Shown here: positions 28,880 to 36,719 of the stretch, piece after piece
How the letters are laid out: the number at the start of each line of letters is the position of its first letter
How positions within the stretch are numbered: the stretch's first letter is position 1
Source: Okeania sp. KiyG1
Lineage (GTDB): Bacteria > Cyanobacteriota > Cyanobacteriia > Cyanobacteriales > Microcoleaceae
Length of the DNA stretch: 64,000 nucleotides
NCBI RefSeq assembly: GCF_014132355.1
Contig: NZ_BLZO01000184.1
Span: forward strand, 1-64,000
Reading direction: 5' to 3'
Translations under genes and position numbers: made by a program
Notes under the pieces: generated by a model
Database searches by the model: none
What the model saw: only the letters and a program-made list of their open reading frames with translations
Told to the model about the DNA's origin: nothing

Positions 28880-29104
28880 TAGATGCTGAATTTAAAAGTT
28901 TCCTAGATACAGCAAATATTTTAGGTTTTCTCTAGTTACTTCCTTTGACCTTTAATATTAGACTTTTAGCTTTATAATATCACTGCGATCAAGCACTAAC
29001 TTTATATAAACTGTTGCTTGCTAGAGCTTAAAAACATAGACTATCCAAGACTTATATCTACAAAAATGTCTATGTTTTTACGCCATTAATTTGTGTTATT
29101 ATCA

Positions 29105-29340
29105 CATACGTCTGCTAAAATCCTCTGGTTTTAGCAACGATTATGGAGTGTTTTGCACTCGACTTTTCATAAGAATGAAAACCCTAGAGGGAATCCTAAA
29201 CTCAATGTGCTTGAGCGGAACATCAGCCTTCTTTGCCAGTAGACTTATGGACGGGTGAGTCGGAAAATCGCTTTTAGTCACCGATGAAGAGCGTGTCTAG
29301 GATTGTCTAGATTTTTAGAAGGTGTGGATTGATTCATACC
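29105..29340 (+). ncRNA. Candidate structured RNA or 5' leader ahead of the DUF2862 gene
   Basis: Several nested complementary segments: TGCTAAAA/TTTTAGCA (about 29113-29136), closing pair AATCCTA (29192-29198) with TAGGATT (29298-29304), inside it CTCAA/TTGAG and GGTGA/TCACC. The 236-bp stretch is GC-richer than its surroundings and has no open frame. It could be a cis-regulatory leader or an independent small RNA. I do not recognise a known riboswitch class. Confidence 0.3.
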
Positions 29341-29364
29341 ACTAGGAGAACATCATAAACAAAA

Positions 29365-29571
29365 ATGGAAATAGGTCAGAAAGTAAAAGTAAAAGGTATC
29401 ACACAAAAGCCTATACCACCCGCAGCTATAGTTAACCAACTGAAGAAAAGTCCCGTTGGTACAATAAAGGAATTTAAAATGGTAGACGGTAGTGGAATCG
29501 GCTTTTGGGTCGAATTTGAAGAAAACATAGGTACTTGGTTTTTTGAAGACGAATTAACGCCTATCTCTTAA
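29365..29571 (+). CDS. DUF2862 family small protein
   Basis: 68 residues. The sequence (EIGQKVKVKGITQKPIP near the start, GIGFWVEFEENIGTWFFEDE near the end) matches the small cyanobacterial DUF2862 family, predicted to form an SH3-like beta barrel; function unknown. AGGAGA lies 16 bp before the ATG, a long but usable spacing. It follows a candidate structured leader and stands alone. Confidence 0.85.
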   Translation: MEIGQKVKVKGITQKPIPPAAIVNQLKKSPVGTIKEFKMVDGSGIGFWVEFEENIGTWFFEDELTPIS

Positions 29572-29852
29572 CAGATGCCATAGCAGAAGGAAGAAGGAAG
29601 AAGGCAGAAGACAGAAGGAAAATTCAGACAACGTCAGATTTTTTAGCTTTTGATATGCCCTCTCCTTCCCTTCGACTGCTATAAAAAGAGTATTAGGGAC
29701 AATACTGATAAAGGAAAAAAGTATTACTTTTAGTATAAACTTCTATCATAAATTACTTATCCCTATTAGAGCGAGGGCAAGACCCTCCCACTGGTTATAC
29801 CGTGACCAAAATAATTCAGAACGGGAGCAATATGCTCCCACTGGCTATACCA
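29572..29852. other. Intergenic repeats
   Basis: Holds GAAGGAAGAAG satellite (29586-29622), the inverted AGTCGAAGG-family repeat (about 29613-29685) and two short palindromes (AGGGCAAGACCCT-like and GGGAGCAATATGCTCCC). No gene is seen. Confidence 0.6.
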
Positions 29853-32075
29853 TTACAATGTATCACTAGAAGCTTTTAGCTCACAAACCATTCCAGAACA
29901 AGCGGGATCTTGGGGTCCCATCTCTGGTAATTCACTCGCTAACACATAACCATTCATCAACTCGGAAAAATTATCGGACTTACGTCGATCCAAAACATCC
30001 TGTTGCATTTTTTCATATTCTTCCTGAGATATGCGTTCAAATGGCAACCGAGGGAATGGTGCATCAAACCGCGCCAACAATGCTGAGGAAATATAACCTT
30101 CATCATCGCGAATTGCTTCATAAATGCGTTTGCCCAAAGGTTCGATTTCTGCTTCCGTTAATAAAATGGTGCTACTGCTGTTATGAGTTGTCCAATGTTG
30201 TTGTACTCCCATGTAAAAGTCAAACATCGCAGTGGCACTGAACTTCTCAATGGCAATCTCTTCAACTCCAGGTAAATCTATCCAAGATACCTGTACTGGA
30301 ATTTCTACTAACCATTCTTTAGCGCGATCGTCAAAGGGATCGTTGAGTAAATTTCCATTTTCATCTTTGCTTGACTGTCCTGGAATCACGGAATAACCAT
30401 AGTCAAGACAAGCTAATGCTACGGGGTCATTTTTAGCAAAAGTAATCCGTCGTACCCAGCGCAACCCAAAAGGAGGATGCCAACCGGGAGCAGCATTTGT
30501 TAATAGAGATTTGGTATTATGTGACTTCAAAGCACCTTGCCAATACCAAGAGTCGTTATCATCTATACCCTCAATGGCAAAATCATAAGAGTAGTCACAC
30601 ACTGCTCCAATATTAACAGACTCAATTTTGTATGGTGAAAAACTGAATACACGCTTAGGTGGAAGTAGGGGTCGTTCCTGACATTTGATACTGTTCTCAT
30701 TGAGATAATCTAAAGCGTCAGCATTAGACAACATTCGACTCAGACATAATCCCCACATATTCTTCTGTTGGGGTTGCAAGTTCTCACCTTTGGTATTCTG
30801 ATATATGCTGAAACAGAGTCCGATCGCTTCTCCTATTTGTTGTAGGTTGCTAATAAAATCAGAGCTAGCTGAATCTATGGATAGTTTTCCATCCTTACGC
30901 ACACATCCATCAGTATCTATCAGACCACAGAAAAATGATAGTAAGGTAGCTCGTGAAGAGCGACGTAAACTCATAGGTATCCGGTCTAAATCTTTGCTTT
31001 TCTCAGTTTTGGCAAGCTGGTTTAGGTGCAACCAGTCGAATAACTGTCGAGAAGCAAAGGACAATTCAAAACGACCGTTACTAAGGTCATTTATATTGCC
31101 TGCGATGCCAAATAATTTTTTGCCTTTTTCTTGGAGGCAATGCAAAACATCAAGTCTGCTATGAGAAAAACGGACTCGATATTTATTCTGAGAAATGCAA
31201 CCATTCCCAAACAGACAACCTAAAAAGTAAGCTAGGTCTGAAGTCATAGTTGCAGGAGTCACTATTTCTTGGGTTAATACACCACGGTTATGACCTAATG
31301 TTTGAGAGCGTTTTACCCTGGTATAATTTTCTAACTGCAAGGGTATTAGTAAAGCATCTTCTTGTTTTTGATATTCACCAATACTGTAATCAAGCAACAT
31401 TCCTGGTTGAAGATCGCAAGCATATACCCACTTACCTTCGACGCTCATCCGATGGTTGGGAGTCATGCGTAATGTTCGACCATTAGCTAGTTTGATTTCT
31501 ACAAGTTCCAGTGGTTGATTAGCGATCGCTGTGGATGCTCCAATTCCATTACGAACGGTTAATTCTAATCCTACTGTTTCGCCACTACCAGGTGCTACTA
31601 TTTCATCTGCATAGAGTAAACCTTGGTTAAATATTCTCAATGCTGTTTTGTCAAGACAACCGGAAGGTTGAACTGTTGTACAACGGTTTGGACGTTTCAG
31701 GTTGTGGCGATCGCAATATTCCCACACTACTTGATGGACTATTTCGCGCCAACGGGTCAAATATTCTGCTTCCTGTTGTTTAAACTTCAGACCTTGAGCA
31801 GTTGTTGGACGACCTGCTTGCCACCAACGCAACCATTCAATGCCAAAAGCTTTTACAAAAAAGTCAAATAAACCTGTAAAAGATACTCCAACAATTGGGT
31901 CTAATTCTCGACTATAACGATAGCGAGGTTCGACGAATTTATGGTTAAGTAAAGTTGCCACAGAAAGGGCGCCAGCAGTAAAAGCTTCCTCCTGTTCTTT
32001 ATGATTATTTGGGTCAATTTGATTCAGATGAATTTCTGACAAATTGCAGTGGAAGTTTGAGCCAATAATTTCCAA
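29853..32075 (-). CDS. nrdJ: Class II ribonucleotide reductase, C-terminal exon with intein B
   Basis: The 3' exon of the adenosylcobalamin-dependent (monomeric RTPR-type) ribonucleotide reductase that makes deoxynucleotides. The first codon that belongs to the exon is Glu at 32070-32072; the TTG before it is the last three bases of the group I intron. Extein pieces: EIIGSNFHCNLSEIHLN..., then CTTVQPSG joined after splicing to TKSLLTNAAPGWHPP, and a C-terminus with the redox pair CSGMVC. Between them lies a 381-residue LAGLIDADG intein. RTPR parts upstream are in 33324-35525 and 35510-35722, all on the minus strand. Confidence 0.93.
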   Translation of the reverse strand: MEIIGSNFHCNLSEIHLNQIDPNNHKEQEEAFTAGALSVATLLNHKFVEPRYRYSRELDPIVGVSFTGLFDFFVKAFGIEWLRWWQAGRPTTAQGLKFKQQEAEYLTRWREIVHQVVWEYCDRHNLKRPNRCTTVQPSGCLDKTALRIFNQGLLYADEIVAPGSGETVGLELTVRNGIGASTAIANQPLELVEIKLANGRTLRMTPNHRMSVEGKWVYACDLQPGMLLDYSIGEYQKQEDALLIPLQLENYTRVKRSQTLGHNRGVLTQEIVTPATMTSDLAYFLGCLFGNGCISQNKYRVRFSHSRLDVLHCLQEKGKKLFGIAGNINDLSNGRFELSFASRQLFDWLHLNQLAKTEKSKDLDRIPMSLRRSSRATLLSFFCGLIDTDGCVRKDGKLSIDSASSDFISNLQQIGEAIGLCFSIYQNTKGENLQPQQKNMWGLCLSRMLSNADALDYLNENSIKCQERPLLPPKRVFSFSPYKIESVNIGAVCDYSYDFAIEGIDDNDSWYWQGALKSHNTKSLLTNAAPGWHPPFGLRWVRRITFAKNDPVALACLDYGYSVIPGQSSKDENGNLLNDPFDDRAKEWLVEIPVQVSWIDLPGVEEIAIEKFSATAMFDFYMGVQQHWTTHNSSSTILLTEAEIEPLGKRIYEAIRDDEGYISSALLARFDAPFPRLPFERISQEEYEKMQQDVLDRRKSDNFSELMNGYVLASELPEMGPQDPACSGMVCELKASSDTL
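30516..31658 (-). other. Intein B in nrdJ (381 residues, LAGLIDADG)
   Basis: Starts with Cys (CLDKTALRIFNQG) after extein QPSG. A Hint block B follows (RTLRMTPNHRMSV), two LAGLIDADG motifs (YFLGCLFGNGCIS and FFCGLIDTDGCVR), and ends GALKSHN with Thr as the +1 extein residue. All splice-critical positions (Cys1, block-B TxxH, HN, +1 Thr) are present, so it should splice and probably retains homing-endonuclease ability. Confidence 0.93.
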
Positions 32076-33329
32076 TTTTTTTGTTATCCTAAAGGCTTTT
32101 TATCCTCTAGTTCTACAGATTCATTTCCCTGTAGTTCCGAGTACATTTTCTACAAGTGAATGAAAGTAAAAAAGAATTTCTTTGCGATTAGTTTGATATC
32201 CAAGAAGAGCTTTACTTACTGTTCTTTCATCTTTAATGCCAAATTCTTTTTCAATTTGGTCATAAAATGGTTTAAGAACTGATATGATTTTATTGACTTT
32301 ACAACTTAGGATAGACTGAGCATTGTTTTTAGCAAAATCTAAAGCTAACTCTTGGATTAGGAAAGATTTATCGCCAGAGATTTTTGAGAACTGAGCAGTA
32401 TTTGAGCAACTATAAGAGCAATATTTTTGAGGTTTATTCTTTCTAAACAGAACCTCAAACTCTTTTCCACAATGGTGACAGGTAACAAAAACTTGATACT
32501 GTCTAAGCAAGTTATAAGCTTTCAACCGTTCGTTTTGTTTCTGTACCTTTGCACTGTTTTTTCGGCCCTCCAACCATTTACTTTTATACTCTGAATCCTT
32601 CATCCTAGATTTTGCTTTAGCAGAAATTTTAGCTCTAGTGATATTGGAAACCTTGGCTCCATAACGTGAGTTATTTTTACCTGAAGTATCCATACCCAAA
32701 CCTTTCGCTATTTGTTTCCACTCTTGTTTTAGATGCTCATAAACCATTGGTGTAGAAGCAATTAACTGTCTCAAGTCTTTTTCTTGAATTATTTTAACTG
32801 TAACCCCATAGTCTTTTTCAAAACACTTTATTCGGGGTAAATCAGTTTGATAATTAAAACCACCTTTTACCTCAACATAAGAGCCATCAGAAAGCATGAA
32901 ATCAGGTTTGTAGGACCCACCTGTAGATAGGTCGAAAATTTTGACTTCGTATTCCCAGTGGATTTCTTTGTAATCAAGGTATCTGGCATAAATATACTCT
33001 AAAGTTGACTTGAGATAGTGTCCTCTATAATGACCGCAATAGGTTCTTCCATTCATATCTTGTAGCCCGACACTCTTGGGGAATTTATATTCTCTATAAT
33101 ATCCTAAAATTTCAAAATAAAGTAACTATAAATATTACTTTTTTCTGAGTTATTACTAACATTAAAATAATCAAAGCAATGATTTTTGATTAATTTTAAG
33201 GATATGTTGTAGAGTTTCATTCCCTACTCTGTACGGTGCTAGAAGGTATTATCCTCTCTAGTTACCACGGGATTGGCATCGCAGCTTTCCCCGTTTTTGC
33301 CGGGTGATTAACGTGAGGCAAAATCAACT
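32073..33329 (-). ncRNA. Group I intron in nrdJ (1257 nt)
   Basis: The upstream exon ends CCG TGT GGT, so the last base is U as group I introns require. The downstream exon resumes GAA ATT ATT, restoring the reductase motif PCGEIIG in frame. The intron ends in G. Its 5' 270 nt contain core-like elements: CACCCGGC, AACGGGGAAAGCTGCGATGC, ATCCCGTGG and an ACAGAGTAGGGAATGAAACTC region resembling the P7/P3 segment. An endonuclease gene fills the 3' three-quarters. Group I introns in cyanobacterial ribonucleotide reductase genes are known; the class here is inferred from these features. Confidence 0.8.
32121..33056 (-). CDS. Intron-encoded PD-(D/E)XK homing endonuclease
   Basis: 311 residues inside the group I intron, same strand as nrdJ. 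The N-terminal region KPDFMLSDGSYVEVKGG (about 50-66) is a PD-(D/E)XK nuclease core, the fold used by I-Ssp6803I-type cyanobacterial intron endonucleases. A basic linker follows (about 125-180, with NUMOD-like KISAKAKSRM). A Cys4 zinc-ribbon comes next: CHHCGKEFEVLFRKNKPQKY then CSYSC (about 194-220). The helical C-terminus is of unknown role. It probably cleaves the intronless allele to promote intron homing. ATG start; no sign of decay. Confidence 0.85.
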   Translation of the reverse strand: MNGRTYCGHYRGHYLKSTLEYIYARYLDYKEIHWEYEVKIFDLSTGGSYKPDFMLSDGSYVEVKGGFNYQTDLPRIKCFEKDYGVTVKIIQEKDLRQLIASTPMVYEHLKQEWKQIAKGLGMDTSGKNNSRYGAKVSNITRAKISAKAKSRMKDSEYKSKWLEGRKNSAKVQKQNERLKAYNLLRQYQVFVTCHHCGKEFEVLFRKNKPQKYCSYSCSNTAQFSKISGDKSFLIQELALDFAKNNAQSILSCKVNKIISVLKPFYDQIEKEFGIKDERTVSKALLGYQTNRKEILFYFHSLVENVLGTTGK

Positions 33330-35525
33330 ACCACACGGGTTTAACCCTAGACGAGCTAACCGATGTTCAAGTTCATCATTACTAATATTAGGATAGTGTT
33401 CTTGAAACCATTTTTTGGCGTTATCTTGTCCATAAGCTTTAATAAAATCACTCTTTATTTCTGGGGTTGAAACTAGATCGCGATTAGCACGAGCAACTGC
33501 TTCACCTGCCCACTGAATTGCACCTTCACCAGAATAAAACTGTTTTCTCACTGCCTCTACACATTCTTCTAATGTTGGTTTGTGGTGGAAAACATGGGTG
33601 TGATTTGCCATTCGCAGAGCATCTCTTTCTGGATCAATTCCCCAGTTACCGTTTTCATCTTGTCGCCAGAGATTATCCTTCGCTACAGCAAAGAGGCGAT
33701 CGCTACTATTGCCCTGGCGCATCCCGGCACTGTTCGCTACTAAAATTCCCTGACAAACAAATTCATGGATACTGGCAACTTCAATATCATAAGTTGATGC
33801 TTCTCTCACATCCATCTCAACTTTTTTCACTTTTACTGGAATCAAATCTGTGGCATCAGCGATAAAGTTCTTGACAATGCGAACCATCATATGCTTGCGA
33901 TTATTCCAATCAAAAGTATTCACTAAAGGTTGAGCCATTTCCCTGGGAAACCCGTGATCGTGGAAAAAATTAGGTCGCTTACGTTTTTTGACTGGAAACT
34001 GAGTAGAGTAAGTCATCATTACTTTTTCTACTGCTTCAAAAGCACTCTCACCTACAGTTACTAACTCACCTTCCCATTTTCCTGTTCGCTTGCGCACCGA
34101 ACCACACAATCTCGTAGTGATTCCTAAAGATGCGTATAATGCTTGCACCTGTTGCAGGAAATCTTGGTAAACTGAAGCTACGAGTACACCCTGAGAATGA
34201 CAACCATCTGCGTCTGCTAAACCAGCTAAATAAGCTTGACGAATTTCTGTTGTTCCCATCAGAATACAGTCAGGAATAATAATAGAAGTAAATGACTGTT
34301 TAAACTGTGACAGATATTTGTTAAGAGTGCTGCTGTTTAACTGAAGTTCATAAGCTTTGGTTTTACATTGTTCTGGGGTTCTCAGTGTATGTGTTTCTAA
34401 ACCAAATTCTTGAGCAATATTAATCAGTCGTTCCAGAATTTCCCGACTATCCTGGTGGACTCGAAATCTGACTCGCCATCCATCTGAAGCAACCGATCCA
34501 TCTCCATGCAAATATCCCAGAAAGTAAGCAACTTCACTGGTAAGAGCGGGTACTGTTATTGATTTTGCACCATGGGAGGTAACACCTTTCAACTCAGGGA
34601 GTTCGGTGGGAGTACCAGGTATTGCTTGAGGAACAAAAATCAGGCGATCGCCCTCCTGCAAGTCTTTAGCTTTAATCATTTTATAGTTACCATACAAATC
34701 TTGCAGCACGGCAACTTTATGATCGGCAGTACATTCAAAATATCCGTCTTCTGTTTGAATTCGACATAAAGACTGAGTACCCTGATCAAAGAAATTTGTT
34801 ACGGGATAAAATCCTTTGCTGGTTAATACGCGATCGCCTATCCGAATTTTTTCAATTGGTACCAACCCTAATGCTGTATGTACTAAAGCACCTTCTGGTA
34901 AACAGCGGCGAATATTACCAGCAACAATTGTCACTGCAGCTTCGTCAATTAGCAGACAACACTCCACAGAATTTAATTGTCGCCCAATTGCTTGATTTAA
35001 AATATTCCCACAACGTTGATACAATTCTGGCAATTTTACCGGGTTGGCAACACCACCAAATCCTTTTAAAGGTTCTCCTGCAGCTCTAACATCGCTCAAA
35101 TCAATAATGACTTTGACTTCACCGGAAAATCGTTCATCGGTTGACAATTCTAACAATGCCTGATATGAACCTACCCAACCTTGACGACTGTCACCGACAT
35201 AAATTTCTACCTCGTCTCCATCGAATGTTAGTTCTGTGAACTCCCGACGTGACTCAGTAGGGGTAGAACCAATTTCACCCCGCAATATCAGATTTAGCTG
35301 ATTTCTAATTGGTGGCAGTTGATTTATATAATCTCCTTCTAATACTGCTCCGGTACCGCAACCCATCATTGCTAGGTCCATTAATAGGCCAAAAGCACGC
35401 CAGTCCATTATATTTGTGGAGGAACAATTATAGGCCCCGGAAAAATTTTGTGGTTGTGTAATCCATTCTGTGCCGCCTACCCACAACCAACGGCCAGAGG
35501 ACATAGCTTTTAGTTGACTCTGCAT
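33324..35525 (-). CDS. nrdJ: Class II ribonucleotide reductase, central exon with intein A
   Basis: Carries the reductase segment from SQLKAMSSGRWLWVGGTEW (substrate and active-site region, with GAYNCSSTN and MMGCGTG) to LARLGLNPCG, where the true exon ends at 33330; the following AGT TGA is intron. It is interrupted by intein A, flanked by extein AGNIRR and SAGMRQG. The apparent first ATG at 35525 is internal: the preceding coding sequence lies in another frame in 35510-35722 and joins it if one C is added in the CCCC run at 35550-35553 (coding strand), restoring LTPEETDLLYRMQSQ. The gene is otherwise intact and encodes an essential function. Confidence 0.93.
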   Translation of the reverse strand: MQSQLKAMSSGRWLWVGGTEWITQPQNFSGAYNCSSTNIMDWRAFGLLMDLAMMGCGTGAVLEGDYINQLPPIRNQLNLILRGEIGSTPTESRREFTELTFDGDEVEIYVGDSRQGWVGSYQALLELSTDERFSGEVKVIIDLSDVRAAGEPLKGFGGVANPVKLPELYQRCGNILNQAIGRQLNSVECCLLIDEAAVTIVAGNIRRCLPEGALVHTALGLVPIEKIRIGDRVLTSKGFYPVTNFFDQGTQSLCRIQTEDGYFECTADHKVAVLQDLYGNYKMIKAKDLQEGDRLIFVPQAIPGTPTELPELKGVTSHGAKSITVPALTSEVAYFLGYLHGDGSVASDGWRVRFRVHQDSREILERLINIAQEFGLETHTLRTPEQCKTKAYELQLNSSTLNKYLSQFKQSFTSIIIPDCILMGTTEIRQAYLAGLADADGCHSQGVLVASVYQDFLQQVQALYASLGITTRLCGSVRKRTGKWEGELVTVGESAFEAVEKVMMTYSTQFPVKKRKRPNFFHDHGFPREMAQPLVNTFDWNNRKHMMVRIVKNFIADATDLIPVKVKKVEMDVREASTYDIEVASIHEFVCQGILVANSAGMRQGNSSDRLFAVAKDNLWRQDENGNWGIDPERDALRMANHTHVFHHKPTLEECVEAVRKQFYSGEGAIQWAGEAVARANRDLVSTPEIKSDFIKAYGQDNAKKWFQEHYPNISNDELEHRLARLGLNPCGS
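33732..34904 (-). other. Intein A in nrdJ (391 residues, LAGLIDADG)
   Basis: Begins CLPEGALVHTALGLVPIEKI and has a Hint block B (CTADHKVAV) and two LAGLIDADG motifs (YFLGYLHGDGSV and YLAGLADADGCH). It ends CQGILVAN before the extein Ser. The penultimate residue is Ala rather than the usual His, a variant that can still splice in some inteins. The C-terminal block F is STYDIEVASIHEFV. Confidence 0.92.
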
Positions 35526-35722
35526 CCGATACAGTAAGTCTGTTTCTTCGGGGTAAGTTGGCCTAACTTTCTCAGGCCATTAATTGTGCGATCGCATACT
35601 TCTACCCAAGTCTCACGGCCATTTTCTGTTTTACGGCTATAAGTTCGATAAAATACTGGATTTGCTGTAGGTGCTGTTTCGGGGAATTCACCCTGATTTA
35701 CTCTCTCTAGTTCTCGTACCAT
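35510..35722 (-). CDS. nrdJ: Class II ribonucleotide reductase, N-terminal fragment
   Basis: 70 residues starting MVRELERVNQGEFPETAPTA, the conserved N-terminus of this reductase family (YRTYSRKTENGRETW, CDRTINGLRKLGQLTP). After LTP the frame turns to unrelated residues and a stop. One missing base in the G4 run (plus strand 35550-35553) explains it. With it corrected, the three nrdJ pieces would give a reductase of about 770 residues after intein and intron removal. The ATG at 35720-35722 is well supported. Confidence 0.9.
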   Translation of the reverse strand: MVRELERVNQGEFPETAPTANPVFYRTYSRKTENGRETWVEVCDRTINGLRKLGQLTPKKQTYCIGCRVN

Positions 35723-35855
35723 TTATGAAATAGAATCTTTTGGAAATAAGTGACAAGCTATGAGTGTAGCTATTTTTTATATATAGCGTCAAATTGTTGA
35801 CAAATTTAACCTTTAACTCTATATCTTGATTGAGATTCCTAATATTTCAACTTTT

Positions 35856-36140
35856 TTAACTAACTATCAGAAATTCTATATTGGGCAACAATGGGTCTTG
35901 AATAACTCCTACTCCTTGGAAGTCCCACCTTTTTAATATTGCTTTTAACTGAGTAGGTGGAATAGATTCAATGGTGAAGCGATCGCTCAAGTCTGGAGCG
36001 TGGGTATTGAGGTAGCTGTGGGCATCAAAATCTTCTTGGAATAATAATAAAAATTTAACAGTCGAATCTGAGTCTGGATTGGCACTAATATAACTACCAT
36101 CAACTTTAGAACGAAGTAGGTAATAAATTTGGGATAACAT
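35856..36140 (-). CDS. Conserved small hypothetical protein
   Basis: 94 residues from ATG. A soluble alpha/beta product with LLRSKVDGSYISANPD, FLLLFQEDFDAHSYLNTH and IPPTQLKAILKRWDFQGVGV. The pattern looks like a conserved cyanobacterial protein of unknown function; I cannot name the family. It lies 130 bp downstream of nrdJ on the same strand and may be cotranscribed. Confidence 0.7.
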   Translation of the reverse strand: MLSQIYYLLRSKVDGSYISANPDSDSTVKFLLLFQEDFDAHSYLNTHAPDLSDRFTIESIPPTQLKAILKRWDFQGVGVIQDPLLPNIEFLIVS

Positions 36141-36513
36141 GGTTCAACAATGAATAATGAATAATTAATAATTAATAATTACCTCTCCTTGAAAATTATA
36201 GGATTGACTAATCATAAAAATTTTTATTTATTGTCCTCTTAAAAGTGGAGGCTTTAAATCACAATTTTTCGGTAATTTGTGCTTTGAGATACTATTTTTT
36301 TACTACTTATGTATGTAAGTGTTTTTCAAGGCTAGACTGATAAATGATAACTGAAATGGCTTATGTCTGAAAAATGATTAAAAATTGAATAATTAGTCTA
36401 CTTGACAGTTAGTATAATAAAAGTTAGTATATCTAGTATTAAGAACCTCGAAAAATAAATAGCGATACATTTTTAATCGTTTCTAACTTGTTAGAAGTGT
36501 TTAAGAGGTTGTT
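36141..36513. other. Intergenic region with heptamer satellite and M3-type repeat
   Basis: TAATTAATAATTAATAATTA (about 36152-36180) is followed by an M3-type unit (ACCTCTCCTTGAAAA...CACAATTTTTCGGTAATT, about 36180-36275). No gene is seen. The open frame at 36439-36624 overlaps the CRISPR leader and is not credible. Confidence 0.6.
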
Positions 36514-36719
36514 TTTCATCTTTGCATGGTACCCCATCGACGCGCCTCGGAGAATCGCTGAAAGCCTGATTCTTTCGTTGACCCGCGTCGATGCCTTGCT
36601 AGTAAAGGGTTTGAGCCTTGTCATTTTGGCAATTTTTGCCTTGTTGACAAATTAATCAAAGGGGCGCGTCGATTTGGGGGTCTGAAACCCTTGCTACGTC
36701 GTAGCTCCAGAACCGAACT
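36514..36719 (+). promoter_or_regulatory. CRISPR leader
   Basis: Immediately upstream of the first repeat. Contains an ATCGACGCG/CGCGTCGAT inverted pair (36536 and about 36586), AATTAATCAAAGGGGCGCGT and TCTGAAACCCTTGCTACGTC, a layout I associate with leaders of cyanobacterial arrays whose repeats end in ATTGAAAC. Placement beside the most uniform repeats supports its leader role. Confidence 0.65.

Noticed and set aside
29105-29340. Cobalamin riboswitch
   Set aside because: A GCCAGT-like stretch caught the eye, but the B12-box and the surrounding conserved core are not present.
36439-36624. Antisense 61-residue frame
   Set aside because: Overlaps the CRISPR leader and has no coding character.
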